The notes beneath the pieces are model-generated. The model did no database searches. It had not been told where the DNA came from and saw only the letters and a list, made by a program, of their open reading frames with translations. A stretch of 64,000 nucleotides of DNA from Afifella marina DSM 2698 (lineage in GTDB: Bacteria; Pseudomonadota; Alphaproteobacteria; Rhizobiales; Afifellaceae): NCBI RefSeq assembly GCF_900102695.1, contig NZ_FMVW01000006.1, positions 62,001 through 126,000 of the forward strand, read 5' to 3'. Shown here piece by piece: positions 34,914-43,755 of this stretch. A program made the position numbers and the translations under genes. Every line of letters begins with the position of its first letter. Position 1 is the stretch's first letter.

Positions 34914-35804
34914 ATGAACGCGCGCCAACTGGAGATTTTTCGCACGATCATGCAGACGGGAAGCGTCACCGACGCGGCCAAGCTTCTCAACGTTTCGCAG
35001 CCGACGGTGAGCAAGATCCTCCATCACATGGAGGATCAACTTGGTCTCCGACTCTTCCGGCGAATCCGCGGCCGTCTTCACCCCACACCGCAGGCGGAGA
35101 TGCTCTTCCCCGATGCCGACCGCGTGTTCCGAGATCTTGGAGCGCTTCGACTTCTTGCAGAGGAATTGCGCGCCGGCTCCGGCGGCGTTCTGCGTATCGC
35201 CGCCTCCTCCTCACTCGCCGCCGCGATCGTGCCGCGTGCGGTCGCGTCGTTCCGCGCAGCAAATCCGCGGGTCAAGATCGTTTCGCATCTCCTGCCGGGC
35301 GCCGAGACAGCGGAGATGGTGCGCTCACATCAGGCCGATCTCGGCCTCTGCCTGTCACCGCAGGATCTTCACACGCTTACGATGCGAAGCCTCGGCCAGG
35401 TCGAGATGATCTGCATCTTCCCGCGCGGGCATCGTCTTTCGGCCCTCAGCCACGTCACGCCGCCGGACCTTGCCAACGAGACGTTCATTTCCTTCAACTC
35501 ACTGAACCATTTCGGCGGGCTCCTCGATGAGGCCTTCCTGCAGTACGACGAGACCCGACGTGTCGACATCCAGGCGACGATGTCGATCGTTGCGGCCGTT
35601 CAGGTCGCCCAGGGCTCGGGGGTCGCCATCGTCGACCGCTTCGCCATGCTGATGGCACCGGAAAACGTCGACTGGCGACCGTTCCGGCCCGTCCTGTCCC
35701 TGCCCATCAATCTGCTTCTGTCGGAAACGCTTCCGTGGTCGCGCTTCCGCAACAGCATGATCGAGCATCTGCAGAAGGCAGTCGAAGAATATCTTGAAAG
35801 CTGA
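34914..35804 (+). CDS. LysR family transcriptional regulator
   Basis: A 296-residue LysR-type regulator of standard length. The N-terminal winged helix-turn-helix is LEIFRTIMQTGSVTDAAKLLNVSQPTVSKILHHMEDQLGLRLFRRIRGRLHPTPQ, with the SQPTVSK recognition helix. The rest is a periplasmic-binding-protein-like effector domain with the start of its first subdomain at GGVLRIAASSSLAAAIVPRAV. GGAG lies about six bases before the ATG. It is divergent from the 15-gene catabolic run and probably activates it in response to the substrate or an intermediate. This pairing resembles opine-catabolism regulators (OccR/NocR type), but the effector is unknown. Confidence 0.9.
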   Translation: MNARQLEIFRTIMQTGSVTDAAKLLNVSQPTVSKILHHMEDQLGLRLFRRIRGRLHPTPQAEMLFPDADRVFRDLGALRLLAEELRAGSGGVLRIAASSSLAAAIVPRAVASFRAANPRVKIVSHLLPGAETAEMVRSHQADLGLCLSPQDLHTLTMRSLGQVEMICIFPRGHRLSALSHVTPPDLANETFISFNSLNHFGGLLDEAFLQYDETRRVDIQATMSIVAAVQVAQGSGVAIVDRFAMLMAPENVDWRPFRPVLSLPINLLLSETLPWSRFRNSMIEHLQKAVEEYLES

Positions 35805-35958
35805 CGGCCAGCCCCCGCCCATCTAACCCGGGCGCAGCCATCTCCAGGGACTGACGCAGACGAGCCTTAAACGGGTCTGGGTCGCCAGCGGCTGGCGCGC
35901 CGCTCAAGCGGCTGCACCACGGCGAGTCTACTGGCTCAACCAATGAGCCGGCAGCGGT

Positions 35959-37293
35959 CTAAAGCGCGGCCATATAGGTGTTGAGGTCCTTCAGCCGCGG
36001 CACGACGATCATGCGGGTGATATGGCCCTTCTTGAAGGCTTTCAGGAAGCGTTCGTAATTGGCGAAGACCACGCAACCGTTGGACTGGGAACGCGAGCCG
36101 CCGCCGGCATACATGTAGGGGTGCGCCAGAAGCCCGTCGCGATTATATTTCTTGCGGCCATCGGAGGGCAGCAGGCGAATGGCCTCCGCGCCATGAAAAC
36201 GGCTTTCGCGCATAACGAGATCGTAGACGTTCGGCGGCGTCGGGCCGCGGTTCTTTTCCCGCACATAGCGGGGATCGTCCTGCATCTTGGCAAGGCCAGA
36301 ATGCGCCTCGAGACGTTCGCCATTGGGCAGATAGACCGTCGCCGATTGAATCTCGTAGACGGCAATGCCGCTGTCCCGTCCCGGAAGCGCGGCCCTGCCG
36401 GCAGGCGCAAAGAGCTTATTGAAAAAGCCGTCAGATGAATCGGTTGCGACGGGATCTTCGACCGCCGCATAAGCAAGGCTTGCTGCAGGCCGGCCACCTC
36501 TCGCAATCGCACCCGGCGCCGGGCGGGAGGCCGGCACAGCCACCTTCTTCAAAACGGCCTGCGCATCCAGAGCTTCGTCAAGACCCGTCGGGGGCGCCGG
36601 CCTCGCATCGGGCTCCAGGCTGGCGATCTCCATTTCGCCGAGATCAGGCCTCGGCGCGGGGACGAGGTCGAGACCTGCCACCGCTTCAGCAACCATTTCG
36701 TCAGACGACGTCGTTCGATCGCCCCCGATGAGGGCCGCGAGATACGGACCGGCCGTGGGCTCAAAGGCCTCAGACACCCAACGGCTCGCAAACACCTCGG
36801 CACTTGTCTGGGTGACCATCGCGAAGGCCGTCGCCGAATGTGCTGCCGCGCTTTCGTTCGTCGGAACCAGAAGCCCCGGATAGCCCGCAACGATTTCCGG
36901 CAGGGGAATCATCCTCGGCTGCCAGACGAAACGCTGTGTATCGAAAAGACCGTTGGCCGGGCGTTTCACGTCGGCGTCTTCAAAAAGGCGGCTCCCGAAC
37001 CTGGGGCTGCCCTGCCCGAGACGGCGCGACGGACCCTGCTTCAGAGCGACCGAGGACAGGCGGTCTCCCCGCGGGGCGGGCTTGAGCCGCGCGCCTTCGC
37101 CAATCATCGGCGCCGAAAAAACCTCTCCTGCCGCGATGAGATGAGCGGAGGCTTGTACGACCCTCTCGGCGACGAGCGGCGTCGTCCCCACCAACGCGGC
37201 AATGCCGGCAACGGCGCTCAAAAAGAGCAGAGGCTTGGAGCCCTTCAGGCGTCTCCGCGCCGTCAACAGACGCGCATCAAAGCTCGGCTTCAT
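35959..37293 (-). CDS. Membrane-anchored DUF2778 (L,D-transpeptidase-like/Tlde1-like) protein
   Basis: A 444-residue protein with three parts. The N-terminus is short and basic, followed by one membrane helix (PLLFLSAVAGIAALVGTTPLV, about residues 20-40). A long low-complexity periplasmic linker rich in Ala and Pro comes next. The C-terminal domain, from about residue 310, has His391 in LLAHPYMYAGGG and Cys407 in SRSQSNGCVVF. The His-x15-Cys pair with SxGC resembles the L,D-transpeptidase catalytic site found in DUF2778 proteins, to which the Tlde1 effectors belong. It probably modifies peptidoglycan in the periplasm; use as a secreted toxin is less likely with a membrane anchor. ATG 37293 has GGGGAG at a somewhat long spacing. 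No T6SS or immunity gene is nearby. Confidence 0.75.
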   Translation of the reverse strand: MKPSFDARLLTARRRLKGSKPLLFLSAVAGIAALVGTTPLVAERVVQASAHLIAAGEVFSAPMIGEGARLKPAPRGDRLSSVALKQGPSRRLGQGSPRFGSRLFEDADVKRPANGLFDTQRFVWQPRMIPLPEIVAGYPGLLVPTNESAAAHSATAFAMVTQTSAEVFASRWVSEAFEPTAGPYLAALIGGDRTTSSDEMVAEAVAGLDLVPAPRPDLGEMEIASLEPDARPAPPTGLDEALDAQAVLKKVAVPASRPAPGAIARGGRPAASLAYAAVEDPVATDSSDGFFNKLFAPAGRAALPGRDSGIAVYEIQSATVYLPNGERLEAHSGLAKMQDDPRYVREKNRGPTPPNVYDLVMRESRFHGAEAIRLLPSDGRKKYNRDGLLAHPYMYAGGGSRSQSNGCVVFANYERFLKAFKKGHITRMIVVPRLKDLNTYMAAL

Positions 37294-37658
37294 CAACAAG
37301 CTTCTCCCCTGCCCTTGCGAGCGAACCGCAACTCCCACTCAGGCCGGACGTCGGCACATGCGCGCTCCGGACTGCGGTTCCCTCCTATATACGCCGAGGC
37401 TCGTTATGCTTTCGTTTACGATAACCGACGCCTCCGCTCTCGGCGGGCTGCCCCTGCCGCAACCGCCAAAGGACACGTAAAAATCGCGCGGAGAATGCCT
37501 GCTCGCTCGCGTCAGGGCAACCTCCCCACCGACGGCGGGTTCGATCCTCCTCGCCTGGGGACCTTTGCAAGCCGGTTTCCATGAATAGATCATCCTTGAT
37601 TTTAACGTTATAACGTTTCAATCTCGTGTCCTGACCACCAGAGCTATCCCTCAGAGAC
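37294..37658. other. 365-bp divergent intergenic region upstream of folE
   Basis: This gap separates the start of the DUF2778 gene (minus strand) from folE (plus strand), so it must hold two divergent promoters. Besides the palindrome at 37604-37617, it contains a loose GTTAT...ATAAC pair at 37403-37407 and 37421-37425. That spacing is too wide to count as an operator. A TATATA stretch occurs near 37386. No further gene or RNA is recognisable; short open frames in the region have no ribosome-binding site or codon pattern to support them. Confidence 0.5.
37604..37617. promoter_or_regulatory. Palindrome upstream of folE, Zur-like candidate operator
   Basis: AACGTTATAACGTT is a perfect 14-bp palindrome centred about 48 bp before the folE ATG. 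It shares the GTTAT and ATAAC half-sites with the dyad before the COG0523 gene, but here the halves overlap with no spacer. Alphaproteobacterial Zur boxes have GTTAT and ATAAC arms around a short spacer. Assignment to Zur is therefore tentative. Confidence 0.45.
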
Positions 37659-38291
37659 ATGACACGCTTCCCCGCGACCCTGCCGCAAGAAAAGACACTC
37701 GGGCGGCCGCGTCCCGATCGCGCCGCCGTCGAAGCCGCAGTCCGGCTCATCATCGAATGGGCCGGCGACGATCCCGATCGCGAAGGCCTGATCGACACGC
37801 CGGCGCGCGTCGTGCGCGCTTACGAGGAGTTCTTCGAAGGCTACAACACCGATCCGGCCGAGCTTCTCGCGCGAACTTTTGAGGAGACCGACGATTACGA
37901 CGACATGATCGTGCTTCGGAACATGCGACTGGAATCGCATTGCGAGCACCACATCGTGCCGATCATCGGCAAGGCGCATATCGCCTATCTGCCGAACCGG
38001 CGTGTCGTCGGTATCAGCAAACTGGCGCGGCTCGTGGAAGTTTACGCGAAACGGCTGCAAATCCAGGAAACTCTGACCTCGCAGATTGCCAACACGATCG
38101 CGGAGGTTCTGCGCCCACGCGGGGTCGCCGTCGTCGTCGAGGCCGCCCATATGTGCATGACCACACGCGGCATCAGGAAACCCGGCGTCACAATGGTGAC
38201 CCGCCGCTTTATCGGCGAGTTCAAGGACGATGCCGATTTGCGGCGGGACTTTCTCGCTCAGATCGCGGCCCCGAGCGAGCGTTTCGGCTGA
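37659..38291 (+). CDS. folE: GTP cyclohydrolase I (zinc type IA)
   Basis: A 210-residue FolE. It converts GTP to 7,8-dihydroneopterin triphosphate, the first step of tetrahydrofolate synthesis, as a cytoplasmic homodecamer. The zinc ligands are present: Cys95 and His98 in SHCEHHIVP and Cys166 in [10 protein letters not shown]. The conserved [20 protein letters not shown] and the C-terminal FIGEFKDD are typical. It therefore needs Zn(II), unlike the zinc-independent FolE2 type. A palindrome at 37604-37617 precedes it, and it converges on a COG0523 metal-chaperone gene across a shared terminator. That setting suggests that zinc supply to this enzyme is managed locally. Length and motifs are fully normal. 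Confidence 0.97.
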   Translation: MTRFPATLPQEKTLGRPRPDRAAVEAAVRLIIEWAGDDPDREGLIDTPARVVRAYEEFFEGYNTDPAELLARTFEETDDYDDMIVLRNMRLESHCEHHIVPIIGKAHIAYLPNRRVVGISKLARLVEVYAKRLQIQETLTSQIANTIAEVLRPRGVAVVVEAAHMCMTTRGIRKPGVTMVTRRFIGEFKDDADLRRDFLAQIAAPSERFG

Positions 38292-38341
38292 GCACGACAA
38301 CGGGTACTTCACCGCCCGAGAAACGGCGGGCCTTCGAAATC

Positions 38342-38373
38342 AAACGACACCGCTTCGAAAAGCGGTGTCGTTT
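38342..38373. terminator. Strong bidirectional intrinsic terminator (folE / COG0523 gene)
   Basis: A 14-bp perfect stem, AAACGACACCGCTT and AAGCGGTGTCGTTT, closes on the loop CGAA between the convergent folE and COG0523 genes. A short T run follows on the plus strand (TTTT at 38371-38374), and the A-rich left arm gives a T run for the minus strand. It can therefore stop transcription from both sides. Confidence 0.88.
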
Positions 38374-38386
38374 TAATGCGCCAGCG

Positions 38387-39622
38387 TCAGGCGGCCTGCG
38401 ACGATCCCCACGCCTCGAAGGGGTCCGGGAGATTCCGATAGTCATTCGGATCGAAACGACCATCCTCGGTCGGTTCTGCAAGACAACGCTCGAGCATCGC
38501 CGTAATTCGCTCGCGGCTCATCTCGCCCAGCATGCCGATGAAGACGATCTCCTGGCGCCGGTCCCCATAAACGGGATCGAAAAAGCTCAAGATCCGCTGG
38601 CGGAATTCCGGATCATCCGGCCAGCGCGACTGCGGCACAGAAGTCCACCAGAAGCCGAGCGGTCTCACCGTCGCCGCCGCGCCGGCGAGGCTGAACTCGC
38701 CCACGATCTGAGAGCGGGTGGCGAGCCAGAAATGCCCCTTGGCGCGGATGACGCCGGGCAGCGGCGTCTGCAGGAATTCGTTGAAGCGCTCGGGAATGAG
38801 CGGGCGACGTTCGCGCCAGACAAAGCTCGTCACGCCGTATTCGGCGTCTTCGGGCACATGGTCGGCAAAGCCATAGAGCTCTTTGAACCACATCGGATGC
38901 TGGTGGGCGCGGTCAAAATCGAACAATCCGGTATCGAAGAGTTCAGCTTCAGCGATCCGGCCATAATCCGTCTCGATCAATTTTGCGTCCGGGTTGAGGC
39001 CATGCACGATCGAACGGGCGGCCTCGAGATGATCAGGCTTTGCGTCCGACACCTTGTTCAAAATGATGATGTCGGCAAATTCGATCTGATCGACCAGCAG
39101 GTTGACCAGCGTGCGCTCATCCCCCTCTCCTGCCGTCTCACCGCGATCGGCGAGAAAATCGGAGGATCCGTAATTCTGCAGGAGATGCATGGCGTCGACG
39201 ACCGTGACCATCGCATCAAGGCGCGCGATGTCGGAGAGGCTTCGTCCGTTCTCGTCGCGATACTCAAACGTCGCCGCGACGGGCAAAGGCTCGGACACGC
39301 CGGTGCTTTCGATCAACAGGCAATCGAAGCGCCTCTCTTCCGCCAGGCGACGCACCTCTTTGAGAAGATCGTCGCGCAGCGTGCAGCAGATGCAGCCGTT
39401 GGTCATCTCGACCAGCTTCTCTTCGGAGCGGTTCAGCGCCGTTTCTTCGCGCACGAGGTCGGCATCGATGTTCACCTCGCTCATGTCATTGACGATGACA
39501 GCGACGCGCCGGCCCTCCCGATTGTTGAGCACATGGTTGAGGAGCGTCGTCTTGCCGGCGCCCAGAAAACCCGACAGCACGGTGACAGGCAGGCGCCCGT
39601 CATTGGACCTGGATTGTAGCAT
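38387..39622 (-). CDS. COG0523 (CobW/ZigA-type) GTP-dependent metal chaperone
   Basis: A 411-residue G3E-family GTPase. It has Walker [10 protein letters not shown] (residues 18-26), the metal-binding CxCC motif Cys77-Ile-Cys79-Cys80 in [14 protein letters not shown], the IESTGVSEP switch region and ILNKVSDA as the NKxD-type guanine motif. The C-terminal CobW domain contains [14 protein letters not shown]. Such proteins bind zinc or a similar metal and deliver it to client enzymes in the cytoplasm, often under zinc shortage. A GTTAT-TTT-ATAAC dyad lies just upstream of the start. Facing folE, it may supply zinc to FolE. A cobalamin-related CobW role is less likely because no cobalamin genes are nearby. 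Confidence 0.9.
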   Translation of the reverse strand: MLQSRSNDGRLPVTVLSGFLGAGKTTLLNHVLNNREGRRVAVIVNDMSEVNIDADLVREETALNRSEEKLVEMTNGCICCTLRDDLLKEVRRLAEERRFDCLLIESTGVSEPLPVAATFEYRDENGRSLSDIARLDAMVTVVDAMHLLQNYGSSDFLADRGETAGEGDERTLVNLLVDQIEFADIIILNKVSDAKPDHLEAARSIVHGLNPDAKLIETDYGRIAEAELFDTGLFDFDRAHQHPMWFKELYGFADHVPEDAEYGVTSFVWRERRPLIPERFNEFLQTPLPGVIRAKGHFWLATRSQIVGEFSLAGAAATVRPLGFWWTSVPQSRWPDDPEFRQRILSFFDPVYGDRRQEIVFIGMLGEMSRERITAMLERCLAEPTEDGRFDPNDYRNLPDPFEAWGSSQAA

Positions 39623-39633
39623 CTCGCCTCACG

Positions 39634-39654
39634 ATACGTTATTTTATAACATAT
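39634..39654. promoter_or_regulatory. Zur-like dyad upstream of the COG0523 gene
   Basis: ATACGTTAT and ATAACATAT flank a TTT centre, giving a 21-bp dyad with one mismatch between the arms. It starts 11 bases upstream of the COG0523 start codon. The arms match the GTTATA/TATAAC type of Zur boxes known from proteobacteria. Binding here would cover the start region of the transcript and repress when zinc is sufficient. Confidence 0.6.
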
Positions 39655-39748
39655 CACTTCGATAGCGAGATCGTCTTTCGCCTGTCAAGCCGCGTTCGTC
39701 CGCCCCATGCGATCAAGAGGAGGCGCAACGTCGACGCGAAGAGGGTTT

Positions 39749-39784
39749 CCGACCGGGTCTGGCATCACCTAGCCCCCCGGTCGG
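39749..39784. terminator. Inverted repeat downstream of copA, possible terminator
   Basis: CCGACCGGG (39749-39757) and CCCGGTCGG (39776-39784) form a perfect 9-bp stem with an 18-nt loop, 30 bp beyond the stop of the copper ATPase gene. No T run follows on the minus strand, so it may need Rho or act only as an RNA end structure. Confidence 0.4.
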
Positions 39785-39813
39785 AAGACGCCAATTGGGG
39801 GAAAAAGCTCCGC

Positions 39814-40020
39814 TCAGGCGGCGGCGAGCTTCTCGTTCGGATAACCCGCCTCGCGGATCGCGGCCTCGATCGCCGCCTCGTCGGCCGAGCTCTCAATCGC
39901 GGCCGTGCCGGCATCGAGGTCGACATCGACCTTGGCTTCGGGATCGACGCCCTTCACGGCCTTCTCGACGTTTGCCACGCAATGCTTGCACGACATCTCT
40001 TCAACCTTGAGCTTCAGCAT
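39814..40020 (-). CDS. Candidate internal in-frame gene: free CopZ-like copper chaperone
   Basis: The last 68 codons of the copper ATPase gene begin with an ATG (40018-40020). It is preceded by AAAAGGAG and a 6-base spacer (ATTTCG), an almost ideal ribosome-binding site. The product would be [20 protein letters not shown] and onward to the stop, a complete single HMA fold of normal CopZ length with metal ligands in SCKHC. It reads in the same frame as copA, so it could be made as a separate protein by internal initiation or serve only as the pump's tail. E. coli makes a free chaperone from copA by frameshifting, which shows that the general idea exists. Whether this start is used is not known. 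Confidence 0.5.
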   Translation of the reverse strand: MLKLKVEEMSCKHCVANVEKAVKGVDPEAKVDVDLDAGTAAIESSADEAAIEAAIREAGYPNEKLAAA

Positions 40021-42642
40021 CGAAATCTCCTTTTCAGACATGACATTGGCCGGGATGGCCTGGGTTTGGGACACAGATTGCGCCGGCGCCGACGGTGTTT
40101 CCGGCTCGGCACGCGTCGGGGCCTTGGCGACGGGCGCCTTGCGTTTTCCGCTCACCTCGAGCGGCGGCGAAAATCGGCGCAAACGCAGCGCATTGGTGAC
40201 GACGAAAACGCTTGAGAGCGCCATCGCTCCGGCCGCAAAAACCGGCGACAGAAGAACGCCGGTCGCAGGATAAAGTGCGCCGGCGGCGACCGGGATCAGC
40301 ACGACATTGTAGGCAAAGGCCCAGAACAGGTTCTGGCGGATATTGGCGAGCGTCGCCTTGGAGAGTGCAATCGCGTTGGCAACGCCGCCGAGATCGCCCG
40401 ACATCAAGACAACATCGGCACTTTCGATCGCCACATCCGTGCCGGTGCCGATCGCCAGACCGACATCGGCTTCCGCCAGCGCCGGCGCGTCGTTGATGCC
40501 GTCGCCGACGAAAGCAACCTTGCGGCCACCGGACCGCAAGGCTTTGATTGCGTCGATCTTGCCCTGTGGCAGCACTTCGGCGACCACTTCGTCGATGCCA
40601 AGACGCTTGGCAACCGCATCCGCCGTGCGGCGATTGTCGCCGGTGATCATCGCCACCTTCAGCCCGAGATTGTGCAAGGCCTTGATGGCGTCCGGCGTCG
40701 ACGCCTTAACGGGATCGGCAACCGCAAGCATCGCGGCAAGTTCGCCGTCGATTGCGGCATAGAGCGGCGACTTGCCTTCCGCGCCGAGCCTCGCGGCGTC
40801 CTCGGCAACGCGCTCAAGCGCGATCTTGCGCTCGATCATCAAACGGTCGGCCCCGACCATCACCTCATGGCCCGCAACCCGCGCCGTGATGCCGAAGCCC
40901 GGGATCGCCTCGAAAGCGTCGTGTTTTGCAAGCGTCAGCCCCCGGCGCTCGGCGGCCGCCACGATCGCCGCTGCGATCGGGTGCTCGGAGCCCGCCTCGA
41001 CGGCCGCCACCAGGGCCAGAACCTCGGCCTCGTCGAACCCTTCAGAGACGCTGAGATCGGTGAGCTCGGGCTGGCCTTCCGTCAAAGTGCCGGTCTTGTC
41101 GAGCGCGATCACGCCTGCCTCGCGCAGCGTCTGCAGCGCTTCACCACGCCGAAACAGCACGCCGAACTCGGCCGCCCGGCCCGTGCCGACCATGATCGAG
41201 GTCGGCGTTGCGAGCCCCATGGCGCAGGGGCAGGCGATGATGAGGACGGCGACCGCATTGACGAGCGCGAAGCCCAGCGCCGGCTCCGGACCGAAGACGA
41301 GCCAGATGAGGAGAGTCAGGAGGGCCGCACTCATCACGGCCGGGACGAACCATTGCGTGACCTTGTCGACCATCGCCTGGATTGGCAGCTTGCCGCCCTG
41401 CGCCGCCTCGACCATGCGGATGATGTTGGCGAGCATCGTATCGCTGCCGACCTTCTCGGCGCGATAGGTGAAGCTGCCGGTCTTGTTGATGGTGCCGCCG
41501 ACGACTTCGGCGCCTTCGGCCTTTTCCACCGGGATCGGCTCGCCGGTGATCATCGATTCGTCGACATAGGACATGCCGCTCAGCACAGCTCCGTCGACGG
41601 CGATCTTGTCACCGGGCCGCACCTGCAGGACATCGCCGACGGCGACATCTTCAAGCGGCACTTCGAGGAAACGCCCGTCTCGCTCGACCCGGGCGGTTTT
41701 CGGCTGCAGCCCGATCAGCCGCTTGATCGCCTCACCCGTGCGGCCCTTGGCGCGCGCTTCGAGCAGGCGGCCAACGAGGATCAGCGTCACGATCCCGGCC
41801 GCCGCCTCGAAATAGACATTCGCGGTTCCGGCCGGCAGCACCTGCGGCAGGAAAGTGGCAACGGTCGAATAACCCCAGGCGGCGCTGGCGCCTACGACGA
41901 CCAAAGAATTCATGTCAGGTGCGGCATGAAGGAGCGCCGGCAAGCCCTTGCGGAAGAATCGCAATCCAGGACCGAAGAGCACGAGCGTCGTCAGGACGAA
42001 CTGCACGAGATGATTGGTGCCCGAACCGATCGTCTGCTGCACGAAATCATGGATCGCCGGCGAGACATGCGAGCCCATCTCGACCAGGAAGACCGGCAGC
42101 GTCAGGACCGCAGCGACGGTGAGATCGCGCTTCAGGGCAGCATATTCGCGCGCCTTGGCCTCGGCCCGGCGGTCGGCCCCGGCAGCGTCATTCTCGATCA
42201 GGCGCGGTGTATAACCGGCCTCGCGGATCGCCGCCGCAACCGTCCCGCGATCGAGGCCGCCCCGGCTTGAAATCGAAGCGCGTTCGGTAGCCAGATTGAC
42301 GGACACCGCGTCGACGCCCGGCACAACCGCTATTGCGCGTTCGACCCGCCCCACGCAGGAGGCGCAGGTCATACCCTCGATGGCGATCTCGAAATCCTCG
42401 CGCGGCACGTCGTAGCCGGCGCTCTCGATCGCGGCGACCACGGCGCCATCCTCGGGCGCGCCGGAGAAAACGACCTCGGCCGTCTCCGTCGCCAGATTGA
42501 CATTGGCTTTGTCGACGGAGGGCAGCGCCGCGATCGCCTGCTCGACCCGGCGCACGCACGAGGCGCAGGTCATGCCCTCGACACGGTATCGGCGTGAAGA
42601 CGAGCCTTCGCTGAAGCTCGCTGCAGGTGCAATCTCGTTCAT
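39814..42642 (-). CDS. copA: Copper-translocating P-type ATPase with two N-terminal HMA domains and a C-terminal CopZ-like HMA domain
   Basis: A 942-residue P1B-type ATPase that exports Cu(I) across the inner membrane. Two N-terminal heavy-metal domains carry EGMTCASC (Cys26/Cys29 and Cys93/Cys96). The membrane metal site is [11 protein letters not shown], the phosphorylation site DKTGTLTEG, the HP motif SEHPIAAAI, and the hinge [10 protein letters not shown]. After the last helices an Ala/Pro-rich linker leads to a third HMA domain (about residues 875-942, EEMSCKHC, Cys885/Cys888) that resembles free CopZ chaperones. ATG 42642 follows GAGGA; a longer frame upstream runs into the promoter. 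A CueR-type promoter precedes it. A strong RBS and ATG inside the gene before the last domain are listed separately. Confidence 0.95.
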   Translation of the reverse strand: MNEIAPAASFSEGSSSRRYRVEGMTCASCVRRVEQAIAALPSVDKANVNLATETAEVVFSGAPEDGAVVAAIESAGYDVPREDFEIAIEGMTCASCVGRVERAIAVVPGVDAVSVNLATERASISSRGGLDRGTVAAAIREAGYTPRLIENDAAGADRRAEAKAREYAALKRDLTVAAVLTLPVFLVEMGSHVSPAIHDFVQQTIGSGTNHLVQFVLTTLVLFGPGLRFFRKGLPALLHAAPDMNSLVVVGASAAWGYSTVATFLPQVLPAGTANVYFEAAAGIVTLILVGRLLEARAKGRTGEAIKRLIGLQPKTARVERDGRFLEVPLEDVAVGDVLQVRPGDKIAVDGAVLSGMSYVDESMITGEPIPVEKAEGAEVVGGTINKTGSFTYRAEKVGSDTMLANIIRMVEAAQGGKLPIQAMVDKVTQWFVPAVMSAALLTLLIWLVFGPEPALGFALVNAVAVLIIACPCAMGLATPTSIMVGTGRAAEFGVLFRRGEALQTLREAGVIALDKTGTLTEGQPELTDLSVSEGFDEAEVLALVAAVEAGSEHPIAAAIVAAAERRGLTLAKHDAFEAIPGFGITARVAGHEVMVGADRLMIERKIALERVAEDAARLGAEGKSPLYAAIDGELAAMLAVADPVKASTPDAIKALHNLGLKVAMITGDNRRTADAVAKRLGIDEVVAEVLPQGKIDAIKALRSGGRKVAFVGDGINDAPALAEADVGLAIGTGTDVAIESADVVLMSGDLGGVANAIALSKATLANIRQNLFWAFAYNVVLIPVAAGALYPATGVLLSPVFAAGAMALSSVFVVTNALRLRRFSPPLEVSGKRKAPVAKAPTRAEPETPSAPAQSVSQTQAIPANVMSEKEISMLKLKVEEMSCKHCVANVEKAVKGVDPEAKVDVDLDAGTAAIESSADEAAIEAAIREAGYPNEKLAAA

Positions 42643-42670
42643 GAGACCAATCCTCGTGGCTGATCGCACC

Positions 42671-42702
42671 CTAAATGGGGCTTCCAGCCACTGGAAGGTC
42701 AA
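42671..42702 (-). promoter_or_regulatory. CueR-type (MerR family) copper promoter of copA
   Basis: Read on the minus strand, TTGACC is followed by TTCCAG-TGG-CTGGAAG and a CATTTA -10-like element at 19-bp spacing. The elongated spacer with a dyad between -35 and -10 is the hallmark of MerR-family activation. The arms agree with the known copA operator (ACCTTCC...GGAAGG) of CueR/HmrR. The transcript would start some 20-25 bases before the copA ATG. No cueR gene is in the window. Confidence 0.8.
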
Positions 42703-42714
42703 GTCAGTCGATCG

Positions 42715-43755
42715 TTACGCCCCGGCGGCGGCCTCGTCGTTCAGATGACAGGCAGAAAGATGGTCGCCGGCAACCGGCTTGAGCTTCGGCACCTCGACCC
42801 GGCAGCGCGCATGGGCGAACGGGCATCGAGGATGAAAGTGACACCCCTTTGGCGGAAATAACGGGCTCGGAATCTCGCCCTTAATCGCCTCGAAGCGGCG
42901 CTTGCGCGGCTCGATGCGCGGAATTTCGGCGAGCAGCGCCTGCGTATAAGGGTGGTTCGGGCGGGCAAAGATCTCCTCCACCGGCGCCTCTTCCACGATC
43001 CGACCGAGATACATGATGACGACGCGGTCAGAGATATGCTCGACCACGCCGAGATCGTGGCTGATGAACATATAGGTGAGATCGAGCTCTTCTCGCAGTT
43101 TTACGAAGAGATTGATGATCTGGGCTTGAATGGAGACGTCGAGTGCGGCGACGCTTTCATCGCAAACCAGAAATTCCGGTTTTACGGCGAGCGCCCGCGC
43201 GATGTTCACGCGCTGACGCTGGCCGCCGGAGAATTCGTGCGGCAGGCGTTTCTTCATCGCCGGATCAAAGCCGGCCATGCGCAGATGCTCATCGACGTAA
43301 TCGGAGACGCTTCCCTCGATGAGGCCGTGCGCACGAGGGGCCTCGGCGACGATGCTCTCGACACGCATACGCGGATTGAGAGCCGCCATCGGATTCTGGA
43401 AAATCATCTGCGCGGCAAGATCGGCCGCCTTGCGCGCGCGGCCCTTCAGCTTGTGATGCGGCTCGCCCTTCCAGCGGATTTCGCCATCGGTCGGGGGAAG
43501 AATGCCCGCCACGATGCGGCCGAGCGTCGACTTCCCGCAGCCGCTCTCGCCGACCACCCCAAGAACCTCGCCACGCGCGACCGAAAGATTGATGCCGTCG
43601 AGCGCATAGACGACGGCCGGCGGTTCCGCCGCGCCTGCGCTGATGGCAATGCGGGCGGCAAGATCGGGCGTCGCACCGAAGCGGCGAGTCACATCGCGTG
43701 CCTGGACCAGCGGCATCTTTGGGGCCTTCTCCATGACCTCGTTCGTCTCGCTCAC
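42715..43755 (-). CDS. Peptide ABC transporter ATPase, OppF/DppF type
   Basis: A 346-residue ATPase with Walker [10 protein letters not shown] near residue 64, signature FSGGQRQR, Walker [13 protein letters not shown] and SHDLGVVEH. The C-terminal Opp-type extension has [15 protein letters not shown]. There is a small insertion before the Walker A region (about residues 20-40, [16 protein letters not shown]). GTG 43755 is the chosen start because GGGGAGG stands seven bases upstream and the codon overlaps the preceding stop (GTGA). It is the last gene of the third importer operon; copA follows on the same strand but has its own promoter. Confidence 0.92.
   Translation of the reverse strand: MSETNEVMEKAPKMPLVQARDVTRRFGATPDLAARIAISAGAAEPPAVVYALDGINLSVARGEVLGVVGESGCGKSTLGRIVAGILPPTDGEIRWKGEPHHKLKGRARKAADLAAQMIFQNPMAALNPRMRVESIVAEAPRAHGLIEGSVSDYVDEHLRMAGFDPAMKKRLPHEFSGGQRQRVNIARALAVKPEFLVCDESVAALDVSIQAQIINLFVKLREELDLTYMFISHDLGVVEHISDRVVIMYLGRIVEEAPVEEIFARPNHPYTQALLAEIPRIEPRKRRFEAIKGEIPSPLFPPKGCHFHPRCPFAHARCRVEVPKLKPVAGDHLSACHLNDEAAAGA

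Noticed and set aside
37403-37425. Second GTTAT/ATAAC pair upstream of folE as another Zur-like site
   Set aside because: The half-sites are 13 bp apart, much wider than in the other dyads, so it is probably chance.
40672-42270. 532-codon open frame on the plus strand, antisense to copA
   Set aside because: It is a shadow of the copper ATPase gene; no motifs, and no RBS of its own that would support it.
42715-43755. ATPase with 'DESVAALD' instead of 'DEPxSALD' as a possible inactive Walker B
   Set aside because: The catalytic Asp-Glu pair is intact, and OppF-type ATPases commonly vary at the proline, so activity should be normal.
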